From Gymnogyps californianus (Eukaryota > Chordata > Aves > Accipitriformes > Cathartidae), in the NCBI RefSeq assembly GCF_018139145.2, contig NC_059482.1:4104294-4168293 (forward strand): a DNA stretch of 64,000 nucleotides, written 5' to 3'. This document shows positions 29,452 to 39,312 of this stretch, piece by piece. The stretch's first letter is position 1. Every line of letters begins with the position of its first letter. Both the position numbers and the translations under genes were made by a program. The notes under the pieces are model-generated. The model was not told the origin of the DNA, made no database searches, and saw nothing but the letters and a program-made list of their open reading frames with translations.

Positions 29452-29555
29452 TGACTAGGAAACCAAGGCACAGAGATATTAAGTGATATGCCTGGGATGA
29501 CAAAGAAAGATTTTTACAGTGGTAAGAGATAAACAAAGAACTTCTGGATTGTAAC
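29452..29555 (+). repeat. MIR-like SINE fragment abutting the CR1 5' end
   Basis: GACTAGGAAACCAAGGCACA, GAGATATTAAGTGATATGCC and TGGGATGACAAAGAAAG parallel the MIR core 'gaggaaactgaggcacagagaggttaagtgacttgcccaaggtcacacag'. The CR1 apparently inserted at or near the 3' end of this older element. Confidence 0.55.
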
Positions 29556-29560
29556 CACAA

Positions 29561-31676
29561 TAGCACAGTGAGCTCGCTACCCTGGACTTCAGGAGAGCAG
29601 ACTTTGGCCTCTTCAGGGGTCTGCTTGGTAGAGTACCATGGGATACAGCCCTGGAGGGAAGAGGGGCCCAAGAAAGCTGGTTAATATTCAAGGGTCACCT
29701 CCTCCAAGCTCAGGCGCGACGCGTCCCATCAAAGAGGAAGTCAGGCAAAACCGTCAGGAGGCCTGCGTGGATGAACGAGGAGCATCCGGACAAACTCAAA
29801 CACAAAAAGAAAGCTTACAGAGGGTGGAAACAAGGACAGGTAGCCTGGGAGGAATACAGAGAAATTGTCCGAGCAGCCAAGGATCAGGTTAGGAAAGCTA
29901 AAGCCCTGATAGAATTAAATCTGGCCAGGGACATCAAGGGCAACAAGAAAAGCTTCTATAGGTATGTTGGTGATAAAAGGAAGACTAGGGAAAATGTGGG
30001 CCCTCTCCAGAAGGAAACGGGAGACCTGGTTACCTGGGACATGGAGAAGGCTGAGGTACTCAACAACTTTTTTGCCTCAGTCTTCACCGGCAAGTGCTCC
30101 AGCCACACCGCCCAAGACACAGAAGGCAAAGGCAGGGACTGGGAGAATGAAGAACCACCCACTGTAGGAGAAGATCAGGTTCGAGACCATCTAAGGAACC
30201 TGGAGGTGCACAAGTCCATGGGACCTGATGACATGCATCCGTGGGTCCTGAGGGAACTGGCAGATGAAGTGGCTAAGCCACTCTCCATCCTATTGGAGAA
30301 GTCGTGGCAGTCCAGGGAAGTTCCCACTGACTGGAAAAGGGGAAACATAACCCCCATTTTTAAAAAGGGAAAAAAGGAAGACCCAGGGAACTACAGGCCA
30401 GTCAGTCTCACCTCTGTGCCTGGCAAGATCATGGAGTGGATCCTCCTGGAAACTATGCACATGGAAAACAAGGAGGTGGTTGGTGACAGCCAACATGGCT
30501 TCACTAGGGGCAAATCATGCCTGACAAATTTGGTGGCCTTCTACGATGGGGTTACAGCGTTGGTGGATAAGGGAAGAGCAACGGACGTCATCTACCTGGA
30601 CTTGTGCAAAGCATTTGACACTGTCCCACACGACATCCTTGTCTCTGAATTGGAGAGACACGGATTTGACAGATGGACCACTCTGTGGATAAGGAATTGG
30701 CTGGATGGTCGCACTCAAAGAGTTGCGGTCAACGGCTCGATGTCCAAGTGGAGAGCAGCGACGAGTGGCGTTCCTCAGGGCTCAGTATTGGGACCGGCAC
30801 TGTTTAACATCTTTGTTGGTAACATGGACAGTGGGACTGAGTGCACCCTCAGCAAGTTTGCTTACGACACCAAGCTGTGTGGTGCGGTCGACACGCTGGA
30901 GGGAAGGGATGCCATCCAGAGGGACCTTGACAGGCTCGAGAGGTGGGCCCGTACAAACCTCATGAAGTTCAACAAGGCCAAGCGCAAGGTCCTGCACATG
31001 GGTCGGGGCAATCCCAAGCACAAATACAGGCTGGGCAATGAGCGGATTGAGAGCAGCCCTGCGGAGAAGGACTTGGGCGTATTAGTGGATGAAAAACTGA
31101 ATATGAGCCAGCAATGTGTGCTCACAGCCCAGAAAGCCAACCGTATCCTGGGCTGCATCAAAAGAAGCATGACCAGCAGGTCTAGGGAGGTGATTCTCCC
31201 CCTCTACTCTGCTCTCGTGAGACCCCACCTGGAGTACTGTGTTCAGCTCTGGGGCCCCCAACATAAGAAGGACATGGACCTGTTGGAGCGAGTCCAGAGG
31301 AGGGCCATGAAGATGATCAGAGGGCTGGAGAACCTCTTGTGAAAACAGGCTGAGACAGTTGGGGTTGTTCAGCCTGGAGAAGAGAAGGCTCCGGGGACAC
31401 CTTATAGCAGCCTCCCAGTACCTAAAGGGGGCCTACAAGAAAGCTGGAGAGGGACTTGTTACAAGGGCGTGTAGTGATAGGACAAGGGGTAATGGCTTTA
31501 AACTGAAAGAGGGTAGCTTTAGATTAGATGTAAGGAAGAAGTTCTTTACTATGAGGGTGGTGAGGCACTGGAACAGGTTGCCCAGAGAGGCTGTGGATGC
31601 CCCCTCCCTGGAAGTGTTTAAGGCCAGGCTGGATGGGGCTTTGAGCACCCTGGTCTAGTGGCAGGTGTGATTCTAT
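29561..31676 (+). mobile_element. 5'-truncated CR1 LINE retrotransposon
   Basis: A non-LTR retrotransposon of the chicken-repeat-1 family. It lacks the 5' UTR, ORF1 and the endonuclease domain. Recognisable CR1 sequence starts about 29564 in the linker before the reverse transcriptase ([10 protein letters not shown] at 29585-29614) and runs through the RT and its C-terminal region to a stop at 31658. It ends with a single GATTCTAT at 31669-31676, the unit that CR1 elements carry as a short 3' microsatellite. The usual 3' UTR hairpin between stop and tail appears to be missing. CR1 copies normally lack target-site duplications and none was sought. The 5' end abuts a MIR-like fragment. The near-continuous frame suggests a comparatively young insertion. 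Confidence 0.93.
29564..31658 (+). pseudogene. CR1 ORF2 reverse transcriptase, catalytically altered and frameshifted
   Basis: One frame is open from 29564 to the TGA at 31340-31342. Numbering from the ATG at 29771 gives 523 residues. RT landmarks are the fingers region [21 protein letters not shown], motif A LDLCKAFD (D277 and D283), motif [12 protein letters not shown], then motif C. Motif C reads FAYDTKL where CR1 elements normally have FADDTKL, so the first metal-binding aspartate is tyrosine (codon TAC at 30863-30865). Near 31337 two bases appear to be missing, so the C-terminal part ([14 protein letters not shown] to the TAG at 31656-31658) continues in another frame. In the intact enzyme this protein performs target-primed reverse transcription in the nucleus. 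This copy should be inactive. Confidence 0.88.
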
Positions 31677-34600
31677 ATTACCTTTTCTCTTTCAATTTTG
31701 CATTGCCTGATGGCAGACATTTTAGTGTGCACAGTAAGTCAGGTGTGTGTCTATGTATACAGATAGATACCCACTACCCTGTGATCTCCAAAATCAATGA
31801 TACTTATAGACATACGTATCCGCTGAGTGAGCATTCTCCTCAGTGCGTAATAACAGTGTTCATGCTACTTGAAACATCTGGTTAAGTGTTTCTTCAGTTT
31901 TTCTTCGTAGCAAATCTGCAACACCTTCTTCTGCCCATTTCCCTCTTCAAATTCTGAAATGAGTGTTATTTTTCCCTAACACATGGTGGCACAGATACAA
32001 TTTCTCTCTTACCTATCCCCGTGCAGATACCCTTCAGATAGGTTCTCTTTGAAGCAAAGCTTTCTCTTTCCTAATCATGTCTCTTGTCACCAACTGTAGA
32101 AATGCATGAAAATGGTAAAACCCCCCAGTCTCAGCACTCAAATGGCAGTCGAACATCAGGTTTTAGAGGGTCTTCGGAAATAGTAGAAGTTATATCTGTA
32201 TAGCTGTACCCAATACTATATATTGGGTATTTGTGGTATTTCAATGATCCTGAGGTGGATCACTGAAATGACTCTTAATATCAGTCATGAAAATGGTATG
32301 ATTCATAAATGCTTTGGAATTTTGAAATGAAAAGCACTTGATAAGAAAAATATTTATATCGTTTCCAATTTTTATCTTGCCAAAGGTTTTACATTGTCAA
32401 GATGGTTTCAACTTTGATAGAAACATCAAAATGCACAGTCCAAATCTGCCTGCAGAGTAGGAGAGAAAATGGAAGTTTGTACTCTTGAAAAAAACTTCCA
32501 TTTAGCAGCAACAGCCTCATGCTGATTATCACTGGGGACTCTGTTTTAATTCCCTCAGTTGCTAGGCTCTCACTGAGGTCAAAAATGCAGACCAATTTTT
32601 TTTCCTGATGTGCATGCAGTTAGACAGATGTGCCCTTTGGTTTGGACTCCAGGAAGGGAAGGTTCCATGTGTTTCCTATAAAAAGTTTTGGCACCTCCTA
32701 ATGGACCAGTGCTCAGAGATGGTAGAAAAACTTCCTCCTCAAATGCTCAACTTGCGTGTGGTGCTGAGGGTGAGACTGATCACCAGAGCTGCAATCAGGA
32801 GGGAATTATTCTCCAGATCAGCTCATGAAAGACTTGAGATTGTTTTCCTCTAAAGCATGACTATCACATTACCTGGGCATATCTCACTTAATTGATCTCT
32901 TGCCATGTGGAGCGATAACAGCACTCAGCTCTAAGCCGTGGCATTCAGCGCTCTGTTTCCTCTGCCCATGCCACACAACATTTTAATCCTCTAAAACCTT
33001 TTAAACCTAAGTGATTCAGCCCTTATGCAAAATTCATTGGGATCGACTCAGAAATGTTTATCCATTTGAAATTGGTTTCCTTGGGTACTGTCCATTAACA
33101 GGTACGATTTTCTAGAAAGTCCAGAGGAAATCAGCACAGAAAACTTTGGGAAATTTATCTGAAGTTAATTCCTAGATTCAGTCTTCATGCATGGAGAAGA
33201 GTGAAAGGATACAGAAATTTGTGCGTTACATATCATGAACCTTATTTTACATTTACACAGCAAATAAATGCTCTGAATAGTTCATTTGCTTTAGTGGTAT
33301 TTTGCCTACTGAGACGTGACCCTGTTTGGCTTTCATCAAACTCAACAGAGAAAAAAGAAACAACTTTTACAAAGACAGGGATGGAAATAAGGAATAAAAC
33401 ACTGCCAACAATACATGACTCAGTCTTCTAAGACAGTTTGTGGCACATCAGGAGCATGGATCATGACTGGGGTTTCTAAGGGCTGGGATGAACTAGCAAT
33501 ATATTATAAAAGTGCTTAACAAATCAAGGGTACCCATTGCCTGATTTACCACATATTCCTGGGCGATCGCAGCATTATTCTACCGGAATCAATAATGCTG
33601 CAACTCGGTAAGACTTGAATAATGAAGAGGTGAATTTAGCCCTTTACTGTCAATTTAATTATCCATACAAACTAGGCATTTGGCAAGAAAGGGTATTTCT
33701 ATTGCTCCATAAAGACAAATTATGAGGAAATAAACAGGAACATGAAGCCAACATTGTTGGACTGAATAAAATGTTGGCACAAATCCTGAAAGTTTACCTT
33801 GCAATACATAATGTCATAATTAAACTAAGAAAAGAAGGCTAAGCTATTCTTTATGCCCAATGAGTAATACAAGGATCTGAAAAGATGTTGAATTTCCATG
33901 TAACAAGGCTATCTAAATCCAATTACTTCCAGAAGCGTTAACCACCTGTGAACACAATAGAAGCATTTTAAACTAATTTTTGAGTGTTAAAATGCTCCTT
34001 TCAATCCCATGTCAATTATTTTGCAAATAAATGAAAAATTATTTTATTTATCATAAGAGTTCACATGGCACAAACATAAAGAACCTGGGAGAGGCCAGGG
34101 CTATACATTGGCTGAGGCTTAGAGAAGAATTAGCCCTCACAGACAAAGGCTGTCTACTCAATTGATAAAAGAAACAGCATCCAATAATTTTGTGATGAAA
34201 TTGCACCAACTGAAGATTCAGCACTGGGCTAATTTCTAAGCCAATGAATGAAGACAGTACAGGTTTTTAAAATTAATTTCTTTCATTCTTATTTTTTCTC
34301 CTCTTTTTCAGTGCATTCATATTTCCTTAAATAATTATTTTGATTTACACTTTTGTTTTCTCTCTGACTTTAAAAGCCTGAAATGCATCTTCTGTTATAG
34401 ATGCCAGGCAACATAATTACCTTTGTATTATATTTAAGCATTACAAAAAGCCCAGTTGGGAAGGAAGGAAGATTGACAACAGTGTCTTTATTAAATTACA
34501 TGCCTGCTCCCTGCAGAATGATTGGAAGGCCTGCAAGCACATACAATTTCAGAGTGTACAGTCTACCCCTTTGTGAGATTGCCCATTATATACAGATATC

Positions 34601-34964
34601 ATTAGTCTTGAATATATATACATACACATACGTATATAATCAGTTTTATCTTCAGCTTTTTTTTGCTGTTCTGACAGAGAAATATGGTCAAGTAAGTAGT
34701 GCACGATCAACCCAGAAATGCAGGACCAACCTAGTAGAGTCTAGGCCACCCTCCTTGGGTTCTCAGCATAAGAATGTCTCCATAGGGTCACACCAGGGTC
34801 TGTGCAGCCCCTATGTACATCATCTATCAAAAATCTAGGAAAAAACAGAACAGGGCAAGCATATACATTGTGGTACTTCCACTAAAATATCTACCTGCTG
34901 CCCAGCAAGATGTGGGTTACTGACTTTTCGTGCCAGACGTTGGATCTACCTGGACCTTCCTTGC
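31677..34964. other. Intergenic, no gene recognised
   Basis: Contains the inverted repeat at 32238 and a TA/CA-rich stretch near 34611-34640. A 145-codon frame at 34401-34838 shows no domain and looks accidental. Confidence 0.55.
32238..32269. repeat. Inverted repeat, 13-bp arms with 6-base loop
   Basis: ATTTCAATGATCC (32238-32250) and GGATCACTGAAAT (32257-32269) are reverse complements with one mismatch, separated by TGAGGT. It is intergenic, 0.6 kb past the CR1. Confidence 0.8.
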
Positions 34965-35120
34965 ATAAATTTGCTCAGTCCTTTTCTGAATACTTTACAC
35001 TTTTGGCCACCACAACATCATGTGCCAAATAACCCTACAGTTTTATTATGTGCTTGGTGAAAAAAGTGCTTGCTTCTTCTGTATATCTATATTCTGTATG
35101 TACCTGCTGCTTGATAGAGG
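34965..35120 (-). repeat. Ancient CR1/L3-like LINE fragment, antisense
   Basis: The + strand reads TGCTCAGTCCTTTTCTGAAT, ACACTTTTGGCCACCACAAC, ATCATGTGCCAAATAACC, then TATGTGCTTGGTGAAAAAAG and TGCTTGCTTCTTCTGT. These match, in order, the antisense 3' coding region of old CR1/L3 elements, including the block complementary to KKYFFT. The copy is heavily eroded. Confidence 0.6.
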
Positions 35121-38100
35121 AATCTGGCGTAATTGCAGAGAATAAAATACAGGAGATGAAATCACAGGTAAGCAAGCTATTAAAGCCAGTGACATTCACT
35201 GGCTTTCCCATTTTCTACAGCATGTAACTATTATCAGTATCTAAATACTAGCCCTGCAAATGATTTCATTATTGAACTATCTAAGAAAAATCTGCTCACT
35301 GTAATGGATGTCTCTTACCAGATTCTCCTCTGCATGTCACAGGGACATGATGATAACTGCACCATCATACCCACAAGGTTTCAAGCCAGCCTAGTAGATC
35401 TCTTCTGTGTGTGTTTGAATTTGAATTCAGTAAGTTACACCATCAATTACTATACAGCCTAGATTGAGGCTTTAACCTTGGTTTACATAGGGCTAGGCTT
35501 AGTCCAGCTGAGAGAGCTGTACAACAGTGTGCAACTGCTTTGTCCCTGGAGCCATCTGGGTAAGAACTACCTCTTCTGCTCAGCTTTCTTCTTAGCAAGT
35601 TGCCCTTGTTGTACAAAGGGGATGCGAGAGGCAGGTCTAAACCAAATTACAGTAGAATGGCAAAACAACAAAAGGTGGGAAACAACAGGGAGGAGACAGG
35701 AATGTCATTCATGTCAACAAATAAATGAAGCATGTGGAACTGCGTTTAAGGCATAAAGGGCATGTAAAAGAAATTGACACGACCAGATGGCTAACGAGCA
35801 AGGACAGAGCCATTCCAGAAACTGTAAGGGAAATAAAGAACAAGAAAAGAGAATAAAGATTATGAACTTCATACTGAATAGGGCAAATCCAAAGGGAACT
35901 TAACAGGAAGACTACAGCAGTAGTTATGAAAAACAAAAAAACAAGTGATAAAAACAAGTCAGCAGAGGTTCGAACTGAGCCAGGAAATATGCCTTTCCCA
36001 CCTGGGGAGAGACTTCAATTTGTGGTGTCAGCATTAATAGTTTTAGATACTCCACTACTAAGGAGGATCTCATACAGACACAGTAGTAGGGCCCAGGAGA
36101 ACAGAAGGCAGAGACTGGCCAGGGTGGAAGGACAGCTCTGGGGGTAAGTTACGTGTTTAAGACCTTCAGAGCTGGCTTCAGGGCCTGGCTTCCTCAGACA
36201 CCAAATAAAGTAGTTCTATTTTCTGTACCTTCATATCCCATTAATGAAATTAAGATAAAAGTATTTCTATCCTTTCTCTGTCTCACTTACGAAGACAGAT
36301 GACTCTTAAGGACTGACTGACATACATTTGTATGGTTCTAGCTGGCAATGAGGTCCTGATCTAGCTACAGACACTGCTGCAGATCCCAATAAGCAAATAT
36401 TAGGGTGCCTCATATTGGAAGTGAAATCTTAAACATTAGAATATATGTATTTCTTGATAAATAAGTATAACACTCAAATTACTCAATTATGTACAATATT
36501 TACTCATTGGTTTGGATTTATTCACCTTCTCGTCAGCTGGTTTCAGAAATACAACCTTGAACAACACCACACAAGGGCTTCACAAGGTAAGAGGGAAATG
36601 CTAGTTGGTTTTATCCTTTTGTGAAACAATCCATCCAAAGTTAATTAGAATAGGTTTGCTTTTTCTTTGCAAAAACAATCCATAAGACAGACTGATAGGC
36701 AGAGCAAACTGCATCTTGCACAAAGGTGGTAGGATTTAAGTGATTTTGAGCTATGCTCCCAGAACTCAGTTGCCTTCAGGCATCTATCTGGTCTTTCTCT
36801 GTGGATGGCATAATTAGGACTTGAGTGAAAACCCCAGTGGTGAAGCCTGATAAGAAGTTAATCTTCTGGGCACCACGTGGGCCAAGAGAGATGCGCCAAA
36901 AAGTCCAATTAGCAAAGGCTTCCTGTCCTAGGCTGTGCCATAGCATTGCTCAGTGCTGATAAACAGCTGCAGCATCCGCTTCCGAGGTGCGTCAGCTCAG
37001 CAGTGCACGAGTCCCACATAGGTTACAAGGGTAAGGGGCACAGTGCAAGCAAAGGGCACCACCTGCACCTTCTACCCACTGTGCAAATGGCAGAAAAGCA
37101 GCTCTGTGATCCAAGCTCATAAACACTCCTCCGCGTGACCTTCATACTCGCAGTGGGACATGTAAATCCTACAGATTCACATACTTCTCTAGTAATAGGA
37201 TTCAGGTTCAGTGCTTTCAGCCACACCGGGTATAAACATAAGCTAAGGCACTTCGTACTGCATTTTGGAGTACCACAGAGGGTACTTGTCAATAGGATCT
37301 GATCGTAGGTTTCTTGAACTCTCTGACCGAGGCCAAGCAAGCAGAATATGGGTCAAACCCACATCATCCCAATTTTAGACTGAGGCAGCCCAAGACCTAC
37401 TGGCAGTACAGAACCCAAAAGCATTACAGCAAGCTCACCCTCCCTACAGCCATGTATGAGAAAAGTGAGAAAAGGATTATGTGTGATTTCCCATCATCTG
37501 TAAGGAAGAAAGGAAAAAGTTCTTGCCTGTTGGAAAAGCACTGTAGATCTGGAAAAGAGAATGCTCAGCACCTATTCTTTGCAAGCCAGAGACCCTTTCT
37601 TTTACGGGAGGAAAGCACTTCCCTAATAGCCAAAGGAATGCTGAGGCCCAGTATCCACGGACCCAACAAACTTCCCTCTCCATCTAGGGATACTTAAGAG
37701 CAAATCTCAGTTTCAAGAGGGATGCAGGACATGGAAACTGATCCTGAGGAATTTGACTGGTGTCTCCAGAGCAAGCAACTGTGATATGACTACAATGGAA
37801 GGAGTTAATAGACATTGAAATTGTTTTATTAAGTAGGTTTGCCAGAATTTACTTATTATTAAACCTCATTAGTCGGAGACTGTCCTTGTACTCCATGTTC
37901 TTACCCAGTTGCTGCCTGCTGCCTGCTGAATAGACGGAGGGATGCTGGAGAGATTATTTCTAAGCCCTTCCCCCTTCCCTCTCCCCTCCTCTTCCAGGAC
38001 CACACTGACAGTCCCAAGGGAAACAGAGCAGAGACAGGGAGAGGGCAGGATCCACCAGCTCTCACTCAGCATATTTCACCAGGAAGCCCCAGGAGTCCAG

Positions 38101-38279
38101 AAGAGGAGCTGCCACTTAGGACACTGTCTCTTTTGCAAAGGATCTCTTAGTATAACATATATTACATGAGCACATATGAATATTTTCCCCTTCCAGGAAA
38201 GAAGGAGAGAAAGAGAGAGGAAAGAGACTGTGATCTCCAGAGTGCTATAGTGATTTTTCATGTAATCAATACTGTAAAA
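35121..38279. other. KCNG4 upstream flank, no gene recognised
   Basis: Mostly unassigned sequence. A purine-rich GA tract lies at about 38195-38230, shortly before the candidate first exon. No TATA box or long CpG island is seen. Confidence 0.5.
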
Positions 38280-38392
38280 TATCCCCAGGTCTTTCTGCTG
38301 GATTGTAACTCAGAGGACAGCTGATCAGTTTGCGGCATGTGTACTTCACCTGCGGGGAAGCCAGGCACCGGGCAGCAGCCCGTGGCGCGGTG
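38280..38392 (+). other. KCNG4: Candidate non-coding first exon of KCNG4 (5' UTR)
   Basis: The 3' border is a strong donor (GTAAGT from 38393) after a locally GC- and CpG-richer stretch (38331-38392). It pairs with the good acceptor at 39262, giving an 870-bp intron. The 5' border is only a guess; no TATA box or clear initiator is seen. The exon holds an ATG at 38337 that opens an 18-codon upstream ORF. If spliced to 39263, the ORF stops exactly across the junction (TG|A). A spliced 5' UTR exon is common in KCNG genes, but here it is inferred from splice motifs alone. An alternative is transcription starting just upstream of the coding exon. Confidence 0.4.
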
Positions 38393-38488
38393 GTAAGTAA
38401 CTTCGGGGAAGTTTCCTTGCAATTTTTGCAGTTCACTGACTTGGGGTAATAAATGCCTTTGAATCTTTAGAGATTATGAACAAAAACA

Positions 38489-38524
38489 GGGGTTTGTTCC
38501 TGAGAGGGGGAAGTGGAGGGGGGG
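38489..38524 (+). other. G-run cluster, possible G-quadruplex
   Basis: G runs of 4, 5 and 7 occur within 36 bases, starting 97 bases after the putative first-exon donor of KCNG4. The seven-G run can supply two triplets, giving four G-tracts with loops of 13, 7 and 1 bases or similar. One loop is longer than the usual limit, so folding is uncertain. Confidence 0.35.
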
Positions 38525-38654
38525 CGTCTTTCAATTGCTTTTCCCCTCCGAGCTGATAAAATACTTTGCTTTCTGTCCGTGTGACAAAGTTTTCTCCAGG
38601 GTGGGCAAATGTTCCCTATATCTTCTCAGTAATTTGCAGTGACATGAGACCAGG

Positions 38655-38760
38655 TTGATAAGAACAGTCATCATTTATACAGCACTTTACCTCTTAAGGC
38701 ATTTTACAAACATCTACTAGCTAATCCTTGCAATACCCCTGAGAGGCAGGCAAAACAGGC
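38655..38760 (+). repeat. MIR-like SINE fragment in the presumed KCNG4 5' UTR intron
   Basis: CATTTATACAGCACTTTACC, CTTAAGGCATTTTACAAACA, TCTACTAGCTAATCCTTGCA and ATACCCCTGAGAGGCAGG follow the MIR-type core 'agcgctttacaaacattaactaattaatcctcacaacacccctgtgaggtagg' closely enough to assign the group, though not the subfamily. Confidence 0.6.
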
Positions 38761-38931
38761 GTGCAGTGAAAGGAAGAGGAATTGCAATCTGAGCATTCAA
38801 GTTAAAGCAATTAGGAACTTTGCATCCAGCTGATGGCAGGTAATTGACCACTCTAATAACTATTAAGCAGCTTAGTTGAGTTAGCATGTATTTAAGGGTT
38901 TATAGAAATAAGAAAGCAAAGTGACAACCAC

Positions 38932-39080
38932 CGGAAAATACAACGATCTAACGACGATCGCGATCTGCTCCGAGAAGAGACCGATCTGTTCACATTTGGA
39001 TTTGCAGGCATCTGACCCTTCGCGATAATCATGAATGAGGCTTTAGCTCTCCTCTGTGTCTGTGTTGCCAGACAACCAAT
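38932..39080 (+). promoter_or_regulatory. CpG cluster and CCAAT box upstream of the KCNG4 coding exon
   Basis: Ten CpG dinucleotides fall between 38932 and 39024, in a window otherwise nearly free of them. Four copies of CGATC occur within about 43 bases (38944, 38955, 38961, 38982). A CCAAT pentamer follows at 39076-39080. The position, 230-380 bases before the start codon, fits a small proximal promoter or enhancer. No TATA box is evident. This is a positional inference. Confidence 0.3.
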
Positions 39081-39262
39081 GAGGCTGCAAAGCAAATCAC
39101 ATTCACAGGCTGCAGATTTCAGGAAGAAGCATAGAGGCGACTTTTACTTACAAAACAGGCACTCATTAATTTTGTGATTTAGGAAAGTAGCCTGAAACAC
39201 CTTTTCTCTTGCAATAACCTCTACTATGTTTTCTTCTCCTTCCCGTATCTTTTGGCTGACAG

Positions 39263-39312
39263 ACAACCCTGCTCTGATGCCACTTCGGATGTCCCAGTGA
39301 GAACTCTTAGAG
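39263..39312 (+). other. KCNG4: KCNG4 5' UTR part of the coding exon, with splice acceptor and uORF
   Basis: A pyrimidine-rich tract (39228-39255) runs into CTGACAG ending at 39262, a credible acceptor 50 bases before the start codon. The leader holds a short upstream ORF at 39277-39300 (7 codons, MPLRMSQ, then TGA) ending 12 bases before the main ATG. A uORF this close could reduce initiation at the main start. That is inference. Confidence 0.5.

Noticed and set aside
30782..31264. Minus-strand open frames across the CR1
   Set aside because: They are shadows of the plus-strand reverse transcriptase.
34401..34838. 145-codon plus-strand open frame
   Set aside because: Composition drifts between simple AT-rich and random stretches, with no family resemblance.
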